DNA of 64,000 bases, from contig JAKZAN010000001.1 of the NCBI GenBank assembly GCA_023053545.1, positions 62,001 to 126,000 of the forward strand, written 5' to 3'. The DNA comes from Lepidurus packardi. Its lineage: Eukaryota; Arthropoda; Branchiopoda; Notostraca; Triopsidae. A model generated the notes under the pieces. It saw only the letters and a program-made list of their open reading frames with translations, was not told the DNA's origin and ran no database searches. Below are positions 11,211 through 21,578 of this stretch, in pieces; position 1 is the stretch's first letter; the number at the start of each line of letters is the position of its first letter. Position numbers and translations under genes: made by a program.

Positions 11211-12743
11211 ATGGAAGAATTACGGCCACAACTGACATTATTTGACCCCTATACGGACGAACGAACAGCCGGCCAAAGATGGGAGAGATGGTTAAGAGGT
11301 TTCAACACGGCCGTGGCAGCGTTTGATATCCAGAGCGACAAGCGGAAGAAGAACATGCTGTTGCACTACGCAGGAGAGGATGTTCAAGACATAGTGGAGA
11401 CCCTGGATATAACACCATTACCGAAGACATCGTCTACGGCGACGGATGGAGCATCAACGAAAGCTGAGAAGGAAACGGTTTATGAGGCACTGTGCCGAGC
11501 TCTCAATAATTACTTTAATCCTAGGAAGAAGACGGCGTACCAGATCTACATGTTTCGTCAAGAGAGACAGAAACCGGATGAGTCTATGGACGCATTTCAG
11601 ACAAGGATAAGGAGAATGGCGAAGCATTGTCAGTTTGCTGATGTGGAAACAGAAATCAAGATGCAGATAATCCAAAACTGCGCGTCGGATAAGTTCCGCG
11701 AGCGACTCTTAGAAAAGCCCGACATCCCGCTCAGTAAAATTTTAGACAAAGCAAGAGCGATGGAAAGTGCCGCCCAACAGGCCCAGCAGATGTCAGCACC
11801 CAAGGCAGAACAGGTCAACCGTCTCATGCCCCTGCCAGCCGATGCCAACAAACAATGCAAGTTCTGTGGCAAACGTTATCACGACAAATTGGAGAATTGT
11901 CCAGCACGAGGGAAGAAATGTAACGGCTGCGGAAAACTGAACCATTACCAAAAATGTTGTCTTTCCAAGCAGGGCATAAAGCATCGCCGCATCACACCAT
12001 ATTGGCCTGCAGCCAATGGGGATGCAGAAAGATTCATGCGAAATCTCAACAAATTAGTGCGAACGTCTGTAGCGGCCAGAGTAGATTGGAAGACAAGACT
12101 CCCGTCATTTTTACTGGCCTATCGGTCAACTCCTCACGCATCGACAGGTGTCAGCCCGGCCCAGCTGATGTTCGGAAGGAATATTAGCACCAAGCTGCCG
12201 CAAGTGAAGATCAGCGACAACACCAGTCGCAAGACAGAAGAGGCACTGCAGAACGATCGACGAGCAAAAGAAAAAATGAAGCTGCACGCCGACCGTGCCA
12301 ACAAAGCCAAACCGAAGAACCTGGAGGTTGGAGAAATGGTTTTGTTGCGAGACAAAGAGCCTCTGCGCAATAAGATGAAACCTGAGTACGAAAGCAACCC
12401 GTACCGCGTCACAGCGGTGAAAGGGACGATGGTCACAGCAAAGAAAGAAGACAAAGTAATCACGAGAAACGCTAGTAGCTTCAAGAGGTTCCTTACACCG
12501 ATAGGAACTCTCCAGCCTTCCACTGAAGCAGTGTCTGATGAGCAGCCTGATCAACAATGGCAAAAGCAGCAGACACCCATCCAGCAAGAGAGGAGGCAAA
12601 ACGCGGAAGCTCGTGAAGAAATCGAACATGAAGAACAAGAAGTTCGCGAAGAAGGGGAGAAGCCGCCGGATAAGAGGAGGCCACGCCCACAACGCACAAG
12701 AGCCGTCCCAAGTCGATTGAAAGACTATGTGCTCTCGAAGTGA
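11211..12743 (+). CDS. single open frame of the compact LTR element: gag plus integrase C-terminal region
   Basis: A 510-residue open frame starts 100 bases inside the left LTR. Residues about 1-200 look like retrotransposon gag (F-N-P-R-K-K-T-A-Y, F-R-Q-E-R-Q-K-P-D-E). A CCHC knuckle C-K-F-C-G-K-R-Y-H lies near residues 219-231. The later part matches Gypsy integrase C-terminal sequence (Y-W-P-A-A-N-G-D-A-E-R-F, A-Y-R-S-T-P-H-A-S-T-G), and a charged, glutamine-rich tail ends it. It belongs to the fossil element and is not a host gene. Confidence 0.75.
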   Translation: MEELRPQLTLFDPYTDERTAGQRWERWLRGFNTAVAAFDIQSDKRKKNMLLHYAGEDVQDIVETLDITPLPKTSSTATDGASTKAEKETVYEALCRALNNYFNPRKKTAYQIYMFRQERQKPDESMDAFQTRIRRMAKHCQFADVETEIKMQIIQNCASDKFRERLLEKPDIPLSKILDKARAMESAAQQAQQMSAPKAEQVNRLMPLPADANKQCKFCGKRYHDKLENCPARGKKCNGCGKLNHYQKCCLSKQGIKHRRITPYWPAANGDAERFMRNLNKLVRTSVAARVDWKTRLPSFLLAYRSTPHASTGVSPAQLMFGRNISTKLPQVKISDNTSRKTEEALQNDRRAKEKMKLHADRANKAKPKNLEVGEMVLLRDKEPLRNKMKPEYESNPYRVTAVKGTMVTAKKEDKVITRNASSFKRFLTPIGTLQPSTEAVSDEQPDQQWQKQQTPIQQERRQNAEAREEIEHEEQEVREEGEKPPDKRRPRPQRTRAVPSRLKDYVLSK

Positions 12744-12853
12744 TCAATGCATGTCAGTGCAAAGAAAACAATTTGGTTTAATGTGTTTCGTTAACTATTC
12801 AATTTTCCCAAAAGAACAAATGTAATTTTCTTTCTAACTAAACAAGGGAGGGA

Positions 12854-13077
12854 TGTAATGACTTGTGTTTCAGTATTTAATATGACCCTTGTACCTGAGT
12901 GATACCAACATTGCCAATCGCGGTACCTGACCTTGGAGCAGGATTGCGAATAAAAGATAACAAGTAGAGAGAGCTAAGGAGAAAGGAGGTCCAACATAGC
13001 GTGTGAATTAACCTGAGCATTATCCATAATACAAGCATCCATCGGCAATCAAAACCTGTGTAGTTAGCTCCATCACA
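12854..13077 (+). repeat. right LTR of compact Gypsy-like element
   Basis: This is the second 224-bp copy. It is preceded by a purine tract and followed by the duplicated target CTGCAT. Confidence 0.88.
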
Positions 13078-13173
13078 CTGCATGAAGCCAAGAACAATAA
13101 CTTGTTATATTCCAAGGATGCTGAAATGGAGAAGAACAGTCACTTGAATCTGACCAGCACCTTTGTGGTTTAG

Positions 13174-13596
13174 AAAAGAACAACTTCAAAATACGGGGAA
13201 CGATGGAAACTTACTTGTGCATATATGTGCATATATTCTTACTTGACAAGTTTGCCCTTCTGCGTTCCAAGCCTGGGTATATGCAGCACAGAACATGAAA
13301 AAATTGGGAACGAAAGTTGAATTCAAGTAACTTACCTGTATCGGCCCCCAATAAGGCACACGACTAACGTCGCGGATACATGTCCGCTGTACTAAAGAAC
13401 CGTTTCATACACACAACCTTCTCGAGACAACGTCGTCCTGTCGTAAGGTGTTTCGACCCACGACAAATTGCCCAATGGACGTCCGCCTTCTAAGGGCGTC
13501 GTGGAATCTATTGCATGGCAGACGCAGGAAGCTCTGGAGCAGTTCTATGCATAAAGTTGGAAAAAGCTAGAATCGCAGTCATTTCTGATAGTTCTT
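13174..13596. other. spacer without recognised gene
   Basis: I see only the 3' flank of the TMEM64-like gene, a short TGTGCATATA duplication near 13217-13235 and low-complexity sequence. Nothing coding is recognised. Confidence 0.4.
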
Positions 13597-14107
13597 ACTT
13601 GTTTTTCTGAGAAAGGTTCTACCCACTGAGCTCCAGAAACGGTTGACCCACTACAGGTTCGAGTCACCGGATTGCTGCTTTCATCAAGGCAAATCTGGGG
13701 AGGTGTGACGTCAAGCTTGGTTGGACTCTTTGACCAACTCCCCCAGCCCAGAAGTACGACGCACTCCTTTCCAGGGAACACCGATCCGCTGCGAAGAATT
13801 GTGCCCCACTCAAAGTGCCGTCTCTAGTACGGTTTACGAAGAAACTGATAGTTTCCAGTGTGTTCCTTTTAAAAGGCGACTGCTTAGTGGAACTGCCACT
13901 CAGGAGTGCGTTGAGTGACTCGATCTCCGTCTCGTAGAAAGTCATATTTTCCAGGGCTCTGCCCTTGAAAGTTTCACTTAACATGGAGACAGTGATAAGC
14001 AAATCAGAACCATTCTGTTGATACGAAATGTCTTCGCCCACAAGGTAAACGCTCGAAGCAGGGACAAGTCTTAGGTCGAAGGTTCTCGGGTCATTGTTCA
14101 TCTCCAT
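13597..14107 (-). pseudogene. adhesion-GPCR-like ectodomain fragment with hormone-receptor-type motif
   Basis: The minus strand has an open stretch from 14107 (starting M-E-M-N-N-D-P) to about 13780. A second, shifted frame then reads P-P-Q-I-C-L-D-E-S-S-N-P-V-T-R-T-C followed by G-A-Q-W-V-E-P-F. That C...R-T-C...W spacing resembles the HRM domain found before the seven-helix region of adhesion and related class B receptors. An ACAA|GTAAGA donor near 13596 would end the exon. No membrane helices follow. Either an intron was missed or a frameshift lies near 13780. The assignment rests on one motif. Confidence 0.45.
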
Positions 14108-14999
14108 TACGAGCTATAACTATAAAAGGCCTAAATTCAATTTTCTACATCTATCTTTAGTAAGAAAATACCTTTCTTAGCGGCTGATCGTTTATTTATG
14201 GTTGATTATTGATTTATGGAATTGGTAGCAATCCAGTATTCGTTTTCAAAGGAGGTAAAACGAACAGGAAAATGGTCAGGGTCTTTTCCACAAAGTAGAA
14301 ACACGAAATACTGATCAGAAAACACCCCCCATTACATAAAGCTGGGTTTCCAAGGAATCTAGATAACAAGTCCTTGGTATCCGCTTATATTGCTTATGTG
14401 GGCATCAGAGCGATGAGTACGGAACCGCTGAACTAAACTGGCGAAAGTATCTTGAAACTGGTGCATCTCATTGGTCTTGCCATATTTCTTCATACAAAGT
14501 TTGTTGACGATTCTTTAAACGGTTGTAAATGTGGAGTTATTTTCTATAAGACGGCACAAAAAACGAAAATCGGATTTTTACCATCCACCAATTATCAATG
14601 ACTCTTGTCTTGTCATACACTTACTTTTTAAGAAAAAGCAGACAAAAAGATGGATTTTAGAATTCAAATCTCTTTCAAATTGCCTACGATTAACTAGAAT
14701 TGAATTACAGCTGGAAAAAGGAGCCAGGAAAGATACTAGCGCCATCTCTTTTCAGGCCATAATACTAGATTGTGTTATGGTCTGTCTTTTGGAAACAATT
14801 GGACAATTGAAGTATCTTTTGAAAATGTAACGTTTAATAAAATCAATTCAGCGGTTTTATCACACCAATTGACTGATTGTAACCCTAAACATGTTCAATA
14901 ACCTGTTCGGAAATGGCACGCAACTTTTTTAAATTCCATTTTTACTTTATTTTATTACTGTGCATCGAATTCTGCATTTGTCGGTGGCGAAAGTTGTGA
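14108..14999. other. spacer without recognised gene
   Basis: AT-rich sequence with one open frame of 99 residues (14531-14830, plus) that shows no recognisable domain. A TATAAAAGG stretch at about 14121 has no evident gene downstream. Confidence 0.35.
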
Positions 15000-15691
15000 A
15001 AAGTTTGGGGGATCACTTTCGACAAGGAACTACAATTTAAGCAGCACATGAAAAAGATGAGAGAAAGGGAAATGAAAGCTACCTTAATACTTCAAAAATT
15101 GGCAGGGACAAGCTGGGGAGCAAATATTAAAACGATGCTAACGCTTTATAAGGGACTAGTAAGCGCAAAATTAGAATATGCGGTAGTTGTTTTTAAAGAC
15201 GCCAATGAGATCACGTTAAAACGCATAGAAACCATAAACAGAGCAGTAGGAATAATTCTCGGGGCAATGAAAACCACGCCCAAATCTGTGTCACTGTGCT
15301 CAACAGGACTAACACCACTCCGAGATAGCTGGGAAGAACTAGCTTTAGAGTCCTCGATCACAGGGAAAAAAGAATATATGCACAAATTAGTACATAGATA
15401 GAAGCCTACCAACTCCCGGAAAGAGAAGCAGGAAATATCTATGAGAAAACAATCGCCCCATGGGATTTTGATGTAACAGGTCTAACTTCCGGCGAAGACA
15501 TCTATAACCTGTTCAGGGGATATGTGAAGACATATCTTTCCTCCCCAGTGGAGTTTCTTAGCCAAGTTTTAAGTCTTCTTAGACTAGAAACACTCCTTTC
15601 TGCAGTAGCCGTACTGACTGGCCATGTGGCCATAACCGTAAGTAGGACATTAAATGAGGATAAAAATGAAAGTATAAAAACCCTTCAATGA
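15000..15691 (+). mobile_element. LINE relic: C-terminal half, tail to tail with NLR copy 1
   Basis: Plus-strand frames read G-I-T-F-D-K-E-L-Q-F-K-Q-H-M-K-K, A-K-L-E-Y-A-V-V-V-F and I-N-R-A-V-G-I-I-L-G, the post-catalytic part of a LINE reverse transcriptase. A further open stretch ends at K-T-L-Q near 15690. The same sequence recurs at 53455-54140. It probably belongs to the same element as 8720-9530, from which it is now separated by 5.5 kb of other DNA. Confidence 0.7.
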
Positions 15692-16104
15692 GTCCTGTAA
15701 GGTAATGTAAACCTGCAGTGACATCGAAATGCTGCTTGTAAGCGGTTCCGAGAGTGAAATTCCGTTTAAATACGCTATAATTACAAACGAAATGGCTGAA
15801 ATTAGCAGAGCGATACTAACATTCGATACTAGCAGTGCTTAGTAAGACTGTAGTGGACGGGTTAACTATACAGCTTTCTTATTCGCAAAATAAACTAAGA
15901 AGGAAGATTTTTGCCTCGAGGGAATTTGAGACCATAGAAAACGGTTGGAACGTGTACTATAATGCTTTGGCGTTGTATTAATGAAAAAAAGTTGAATGGG
16001 GTACTTAAAGGGCGGAATTTGGCATACATCCACAAGGATATACTTCTTTGATTAATAGTTTTCGAAATTGCTACTGGATCTTTCAACAGAATTAAATACG
16101 CAAT
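15692..16104. other. spacer between LINE relic and NLR copy 1 stop codon
   Basis: Matches 54141-54533 next to NLR copy 2. It contains the likely 3' untranslated region of the NLR gene on the minus strand. No other feature is seen. Confidence 0.4.
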
Positions 16105-19100
16105 TTACACCGGGAACCAAAACTCGTACACATTTTCTTCTACGTACCTAATCCGGTATTCTAATTTTCGTTCTCTGAACACATGCATAGCATCACATGC
16201 TTCCTCCTTAGATAAGTCATGCAGCGTTAACGAAGTATTGCATTCATTGTCGTTTGCTTTTCCTGGCCATTTTTCAGCCTTGTCTGCAATAGCATGGAAT
16301 ATACCAATTGTTCCATAGTGCCGAAAGTGAAAAGATAACTTTTGAAGCATAGGAACACTTAAAACTATTTTCAACAAAGCCAAGACAATATTACTGCCTT
16401 TCAAAGCTTCCTCATCAATGGAAAATAGTGGACTTGAAGGATCAGGACCTATGGGGATCTCTGATAAATCAGATGTCAAAATTCCCAGGTTGACTCTCTT
16501 CATCTTCGGACAGCGTTGAAGGGCTTCTTGGATCAGATCCAGCATCAGAACTTCGCTGTTTGGCCAAAAGTTGTATCTTAATGACAAGTCTTCAATATTG
16601 TCTCCACTACTTCTGGTTAAGGCCTCCAACAACTGGTTGCCATAGAACTCCCTGTCATTGTTTGGAGTCTCTCCATAGATTTGGCCAATGGAGAGCGTCC
16701 GTAGTTTAGGTGCAGTTAGGTTCAACCAACTAAACAATTCGATTGGAAACGTGCAGAGCTTGATGGTCAATTCTTCCAGGTTTAGTGCCACATTTCTCCA
16801 AGCAAGGAGGAGCTCTTGGTTCTCATCAGCTGACGGAAGCAATCCAACAAGCCTCAGAGAAACGAACTCGAGATGAAGCCTTTTCAGACAGCATTTTTCC
16901 TTGACCGCGTACTTGCTGATTTCAGTAACCTGTAATACGAGTAAGAAGGAATTTCTTCGTATAAACAAGGGTGAATTGTGATTGAAATATTCATGAAATG
17001 GGTGGTGGCGCGAATATGAAAAGTCTCTAGGTAAGTGAAATTGTACAATTTTCTCACTCACGTCAAATTGGAAACTCATTCCGTAAAGCTTTAGCGTTTC
17101 AAGTTTACTGGCGAGCATCACTAGGTCTTCAAGCAGTACGTCTCTACTATTCTCGAGGTGCAGCGAAGTGAGACTGCACCCAGGCTCCGAAAGTCGTTTT
17201 AATATTGGGTTCAACACACCAGAACTAGAAAAACCTCGTTAGTTAATAGTTGTGATTACGTGGCTATTGTCCTTATACTGTAAGCTCAGGTGTTGCAAGT
17301 GAGACAACCACTTCTCAGCCAAGACTTCCGATAGTAGTGTTGTATCATAATCATACCCTGCAATAAGAATTCAAAGAGTAAGTTGGAGTGTGTTGCTGCA
17401 TCACCTTGGAGACGTCCACATGACATGATATCAACGTCTGCGATCCAATAACTACAGCGCTCCCTCGTACTTACCATCTAGATCGAACTCGAAACGCTTG
17501 AGACGGCAAGTTTCAGGAACCTCTTGCATGGCCTCGGTCACGGCCAGTATTAAATCTAAGTATTAAAAATAGCCAAAATAAAATCCAGATATTTAATTTA
17601 ACCTACCTCCTGAAGCGCTATGGAATCTCAATTGAACAGGACAGGAAGCAGATTTAAGAAGCTCCTGAAGACTGTGAACTAATTCTTGTCGCGTTTGGTC
17701 GCCAGTTATGCTGTATCTTATATCACATTCCAATTCATGAAGAACAACACCGGACTTGGACAAAGTCTGCAACACAACTGAAAAATTGTGTGCCTTAAAA
17801 CCCCCTCCCAAAAGAATGGAAATGGGGCAATCCTTGGGTGATGCAAAGAGTGCGTTTGTTCTTCCAGTGTTCTTCTTGCCGAGCTCTTCAACCAGTTGAA
17901 GCAGAGTTAGGCTAGGCTCAACTGAGCTACCTCTGAGAAATAACTCTGGTCCAGCTTCGGTGAACAGCTCGTTCGGCAGAGCATCTTTAAATTCGGACCA
18001 GGTACCAGCGGCACCATATTGGGTGAAATAATTTTTCATAAAGTATCTAAGACAGTAGGAAGGAAACTTAATGACACGGAAAGCGTCGACTAAACACCTC
18101 GACTCTCCCATTTCCATCAGGGAAACCGTAACTTCATGGAAGCTGGCCTTAAGCCGATACAGGTCAAGTAAGTTCTGTTCCAAAAGATTCCGGTCGGTTT
18201 CTCTACCAAGATAGTAGGCGGCTAGAAATTCTGCCGTGGTTCGATGAGGAACTTGGTAACGAGGAATCTTCTCTTTGGTGTCTTGGATCAGAACACCAGC
18301 CTCGATTAGTTGAGTAACTTTGACGTCGGTAGTTTCAGCCTCTTCTTCGTTTCCCGTTATATCAAATAAGGTGAAGCTCATGCTATAGGTTTTCAGACTG
18401 TTGATGCAAAGACGACCAAACTCTTGGAGGTAGCTTTCGTGACCTTTGCGGATCCGACTGCCGAGGATATTCATATTCCACACTTGGCCAGCTTTCTTTC
18501 TGGCTGCGCGGTAGAGGTTCCGGTTGATCATGGCAAAGTAAAGACCCGAAACAGTTGAAGGTAGTTCACGGTTCGGGCACTCGCTGACTAAGCAGCACAT
18601 CATGACGCAAAGCAGTGGACATTGAGCTAGTTCCTTGTATGGACTCTTGACTAGTACCTTCCGCATGAATTGCTTGAATTGCTCCAGACTGAGTCGTTGA
18701 GCTTCAGGCTCTAGTTCGTAAATTTCTTCAACATTTTTAAAATCATCGATACTAGGTAGGATCGAGTCATCCAGTTCGCTATCGGAATCCGACACTCCGA
18801 GCGGTCTATCGAAACAATTTATCACATCGGCTTTGGTTAAGTGACCTGCCTTGATGAAGAACTTGCCAACTGCCACTGCCACTTGTCTTTGTCCAAAGCC
18901 TTGCACTGTTACAAGCAAGGCATTACCTTTGACATGATCGGGTACATGTCCGAATCTCGATGTGAGCACCACGTGGCACTTCATCATGTCTTCTTTCTTC
19001 ATAATCCGATTTACCCCTTCCTTGGTCTTAGCATTCGCCTCATCGTACCCGTCCAGCAGAATCAGAAACTTTTCTGCTCTTTCACTCTCTAATACATCTT

Positions 19101-19922
19101 CTAGTAGCCATGTTTTTTTACCATTCAGTTTCATCTTCTTTTTGTAGACTTTTTCCATGTAACTCAAGATGTTTCCCTGGTTGAAATTTAGGAACAAATA
19201 GAGCCTTGATGATCCATGTTTAAGTAGACTTACATCTTCACCAACGGAGCCCAGTTTTACTACAAACAGTAGACTAAAAGGACTGGTGTACTTGGTATGA
19301 TCGTTTGAGTCGCTTTTAGACCAATCAGAAGCGATCTTAAGCATCAAGGTTGACTTTCCATAGCCGGCGTCTCCTTCGATCAGAATGCGGTAACTACCCC
19401 CTTTCGGAAAATGTTTCTGAAATGCCCATCGAGTGCGCTAGATGAGTTTTAAGAAAATGAAAGTGTAATTCTTACCTGACATTGTTCAAAAAGTTTTTCC
19501 ACGCCAAACTTAGTTGAGTCTTCTAAGGTTAGCTCCGTATAGAATTCGTCGATGTCCCAAGTGTACTCGGGGCACCACGGCAGTGGAGAAGCTTTGCACA
19601 AGGCAGTCGAATAGTACTCTTTCAAGTCTTCGCACTAGAAAAGCAAACGCATACAGTTGTTGACATTGCTACTATCAATGAATTCGAGCCTTTACTTCTA
19701 ACTTATCCATGTCCGCGGGTTGGTTTCCAAGGTTAGCGACACCACCAATGCAAACATTTTCAGCACGATTGACGGTAACTGGACCATTGAAGGTATTAGT
19801 AATGCTTTGTTGGGAACCTATAATGAGACATCGGTATTTAATTTTAACCCCTCATACCCCTTAAACCTCGTAAAGTATGGTTGCCTACTTCTAGCTTCCG
19901 ATCTTTTCTTATCCGAGTCCAT
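16105..19922 (-). CDS. NLR copy 1: RHIM-like motif, NACHT ATPase and LRR protein, complete eight-exon model (1,090 aa)
   Basis: Exons by GT-AG borders are 19889-19922, 19696-19817, 19476-19634, 17607-19416, 17475-17555, 17279-17357, 17062-17224 and 16105-16929. They total 3,273 nt and keep one frame to the stop. Residues 12-52 carry a short beta-rich segment with core V33-C-I-G36. The NACHT domain starts near 106: Walker A G-D-A-G-Y-G-K-S-T at 120-128, Walker B F-L-I-L-L-D-G-Y-D-E at 222-231 and a sensor-like L-T-S-R at 256-259. An acidic linker S-D-S-E-L-D-D, a helical region and C-terminal leucine-rich repeats follow. NLRs of this type are cytosolic nucleotide-dependent sensors that oligomerise, usually in immunity. 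The Walker A lysine is encoded upstream of the first in-frame Met of exon 4, so the spliced model is needed. The gene lies tail to tail with a LINE relic. Confidence 0.85.
19744..19755 (-). other. core of RHIM-like motif in NLR copy 1 (V-C-I-G)
   Basis: Exon 2 encodes T-F-N-G-P-V-T-V-N, four residues, then V-C-I-G-G and an N-x-G-N. RHIM cores are (I/V)-Q-(I/V)-G inside beta-prone, Asn/Gly-rich sequence, as in RIPK3 V-Q-V-G. Here Q is replaced by C. The placement before a NACHT domain mirrors amyloid signalling motifs at the N termini of fungal and bacterial NLRs. The call is by eye. Confidence 0.45.
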
Positions 19923-21578
19923 CGTGCCAGTATTTTTCCTCGTCTTATCCACGATGGAACTTCAGCGGTTGAATTTTCCTACTAGAAATGTTTTGTTTGT
20001 TTAAAAACATGAATTCCCAACACATAAAGAAAGCAGCAAACCACGCAAATCGGATTTGAGCCATGTCGGAGGAGGTACCTCAGATGGGATAGAGTGAAAA
20101 CGAGCTCATGTAAAACGACCGTGTTAGAGACGACCGAGCATCTAATGGCTTATATCGGAGCAGAGCTAAGAAACCCGGGTAGGTCTGACTCGAATCGCTT
20201 GCCCCGTCATTTTTCATTGTTGAATAAGCAATTTCAGGCGTTTTTTTCAGCAATTGACAAAAGGGCTAAAATCGTTTGAATGAGGGAAACAACATTTAGA
20301 CTTGCTCTGAACGCGCTTTAAAAATGAATTTTTCAATCTGTCGTCTGGACACGCATAAACTATTCTTTTCTAACTAAACTTTTTCTAAATAAACTATTTC
20401 ACTTACCACTTTTCATAGTTTGATCTTTACATGGTATCTAATATCCACAGTGTCAGTGATAGATTCTTCTCAGATGACTTGAACAAATTAAAGTCGTTAA
20501 ACTTACAAGAGTGTCACTTGAAGGTTGAGCTAATCCAACTAAATGTTTGATTCACTCAACTCAACCTTTCGCAGTTAAATAAGGTTCCGTATGTGGCCAA
20601 GAAGCCAGACACTCGTTTGGCCTCATTGCTCTGTAAACTGGAATCTTTATCCGTAACTCTTAGCGATTCCGCCTTATCGTTATCTCTTTCGATAACCCTG
20701 TATGAATCACCAACATGCCACCTTCCTCGGGGGGTCGGATCTTTTCTCCTAACTAATGCGAATTGGTTGAATCTTTCTACCCAATCTTTCCATACCGTTA
20801 TCTGGTTTGTTGTCGCCAGCTGACGCAATAGAAATTCTTGTCTGCGCAATCGGTGACCTCTAAATATGGATATGGCCTCTGTTCTGCTTTTCGTTGCTTG
20901 GGCTCCAAAAATCGAATGTTTACTTTTGTAAAGAAACTATTATTTCCAAACTTCTATCAGTTTTCCTAATTAGCTCTCCGGACGAGTCAAAAAGCAGAAC
21001 ATCGTCTTGGATTCTTTTCCCTTCAACCAACAAGTCAACCATACAAACGTACAATACTCTACATCCTACAATACTACTACAATACAATAAATGGCATTGG
21101 CTATGGATAACGGGATGGCTAAGTAAACCGTTGTGAAGGAATCATCGCGGTTTCCATCCATGAACCGAATGGTCACTTTATTCAACTCTCGATTTTCGAA
21201 TTACTCGCATGGTCTCATAGTGCTCTTTATGGAAATCCATTCGGCACAGCGCTTGTCTGCACAAGCATTGCAGACTCTAGCCATGAGGAAGTAGTTTTGT
21301 ATAGTTCGACTTGTTGTTCCGTGAAGTTGGTTTCGTTTTTTAACTCCCCGATGCAGTATCTTTCAATATCAATATGGTGAGTACATAGTTGACAAGGTTA
21401 TTTCGTGGAATACTAGCAGGCTGTTGGAACTATCCGAATTCGCTGATCCAACAATCATCATCAGATCGTTTTCATTGCCTGTTGTGCAGTTAAAGGGGGG
21501 GGAGATGGAAGTAAAAGTTTAAGTAAGATTTGTTTTTCGCATTGTGCATTTATCCACCAATTTTGGTGTTAGGAGATT
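19923..21578. other. gene-poor stretch upstream of NLR copy 1
   Basis: The first 120 bases match the upstream side of NLR copy 2 and then diverge near 20040, which marks the edge of the duplicated block. Beyond that I see one unrecognised 97-residue open frame on the minus strand (20556-20849) and no domain. Confidence 0.4.

Larger units (their letters stand above)
10888..13077 (+). mobile_element. compact Gypsy-like LTR element, young, non-autonomous in appearance
   Basis: Two direct repeats of 224 bp (10888-11111 and 12854-13077) look identical by eye, start TG and end CA. The 6-bp sequence CTGCAT is duplicated on both sides (10882-10887 and 13078-13083). A primer-binding-like TCTGGCGACGAGG follows the left LTR, and a purine tract (AACAAGGGAGGGA) precedes the right one. 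The inside holds a gag region with a zinc knuckle and the C-terminal part of integrase. Protease, reverse transcriptase and RNase H are not seen, so it is incomplete relative to its family. Identical LTRs point to recent insertion. Confidence 0.88.
9530..13173 (+). pseudogene. TMEM64: TMEM64-like membrane protein, 3' part, last exon interrupted by an LTR element
   Basis: Three exon pieces are seen. The first (9530-9598) reads A-R-L-T-P-I-P-F-G-L-Q-N-A-V-F. The second (9734-9889) reads A-L-G-L-L-P-T-Q-I-I-N-V-Y-L-G-S-T-L-R. The last exon starts at 10813 with I-L-I-S-V-A-V-M-A-Y-V-V-H-R-A-R-R-E-L. These match the VTT/SNARE-associated domain and last membrane segment of TMEM64-type proteins. The last exon is split by the LTR element at 10888-13077, flanked by CTGCAT on both sides. 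The host frame resumes after it and ends at TAG 13171-13173. Upstream exons are absent because LINE relic abuts at 9530, so this copy is probably dead. Confidence 0.75.

Noticed and set aside
14531-14830. 99-residue open frame, plus strand
   Set aside because: AT-rich, no recognisable domain, no splice context and no second copy.
19744-19755. Calling the N-terminal segment a CARD, death or TIR domain
   Set aside because: Exons 1-3 encode only about 105 residues before NACHT, with no helix-bundle or TIR pattern that I could see. The short beta-rich motif fits better, though it remains unproved.
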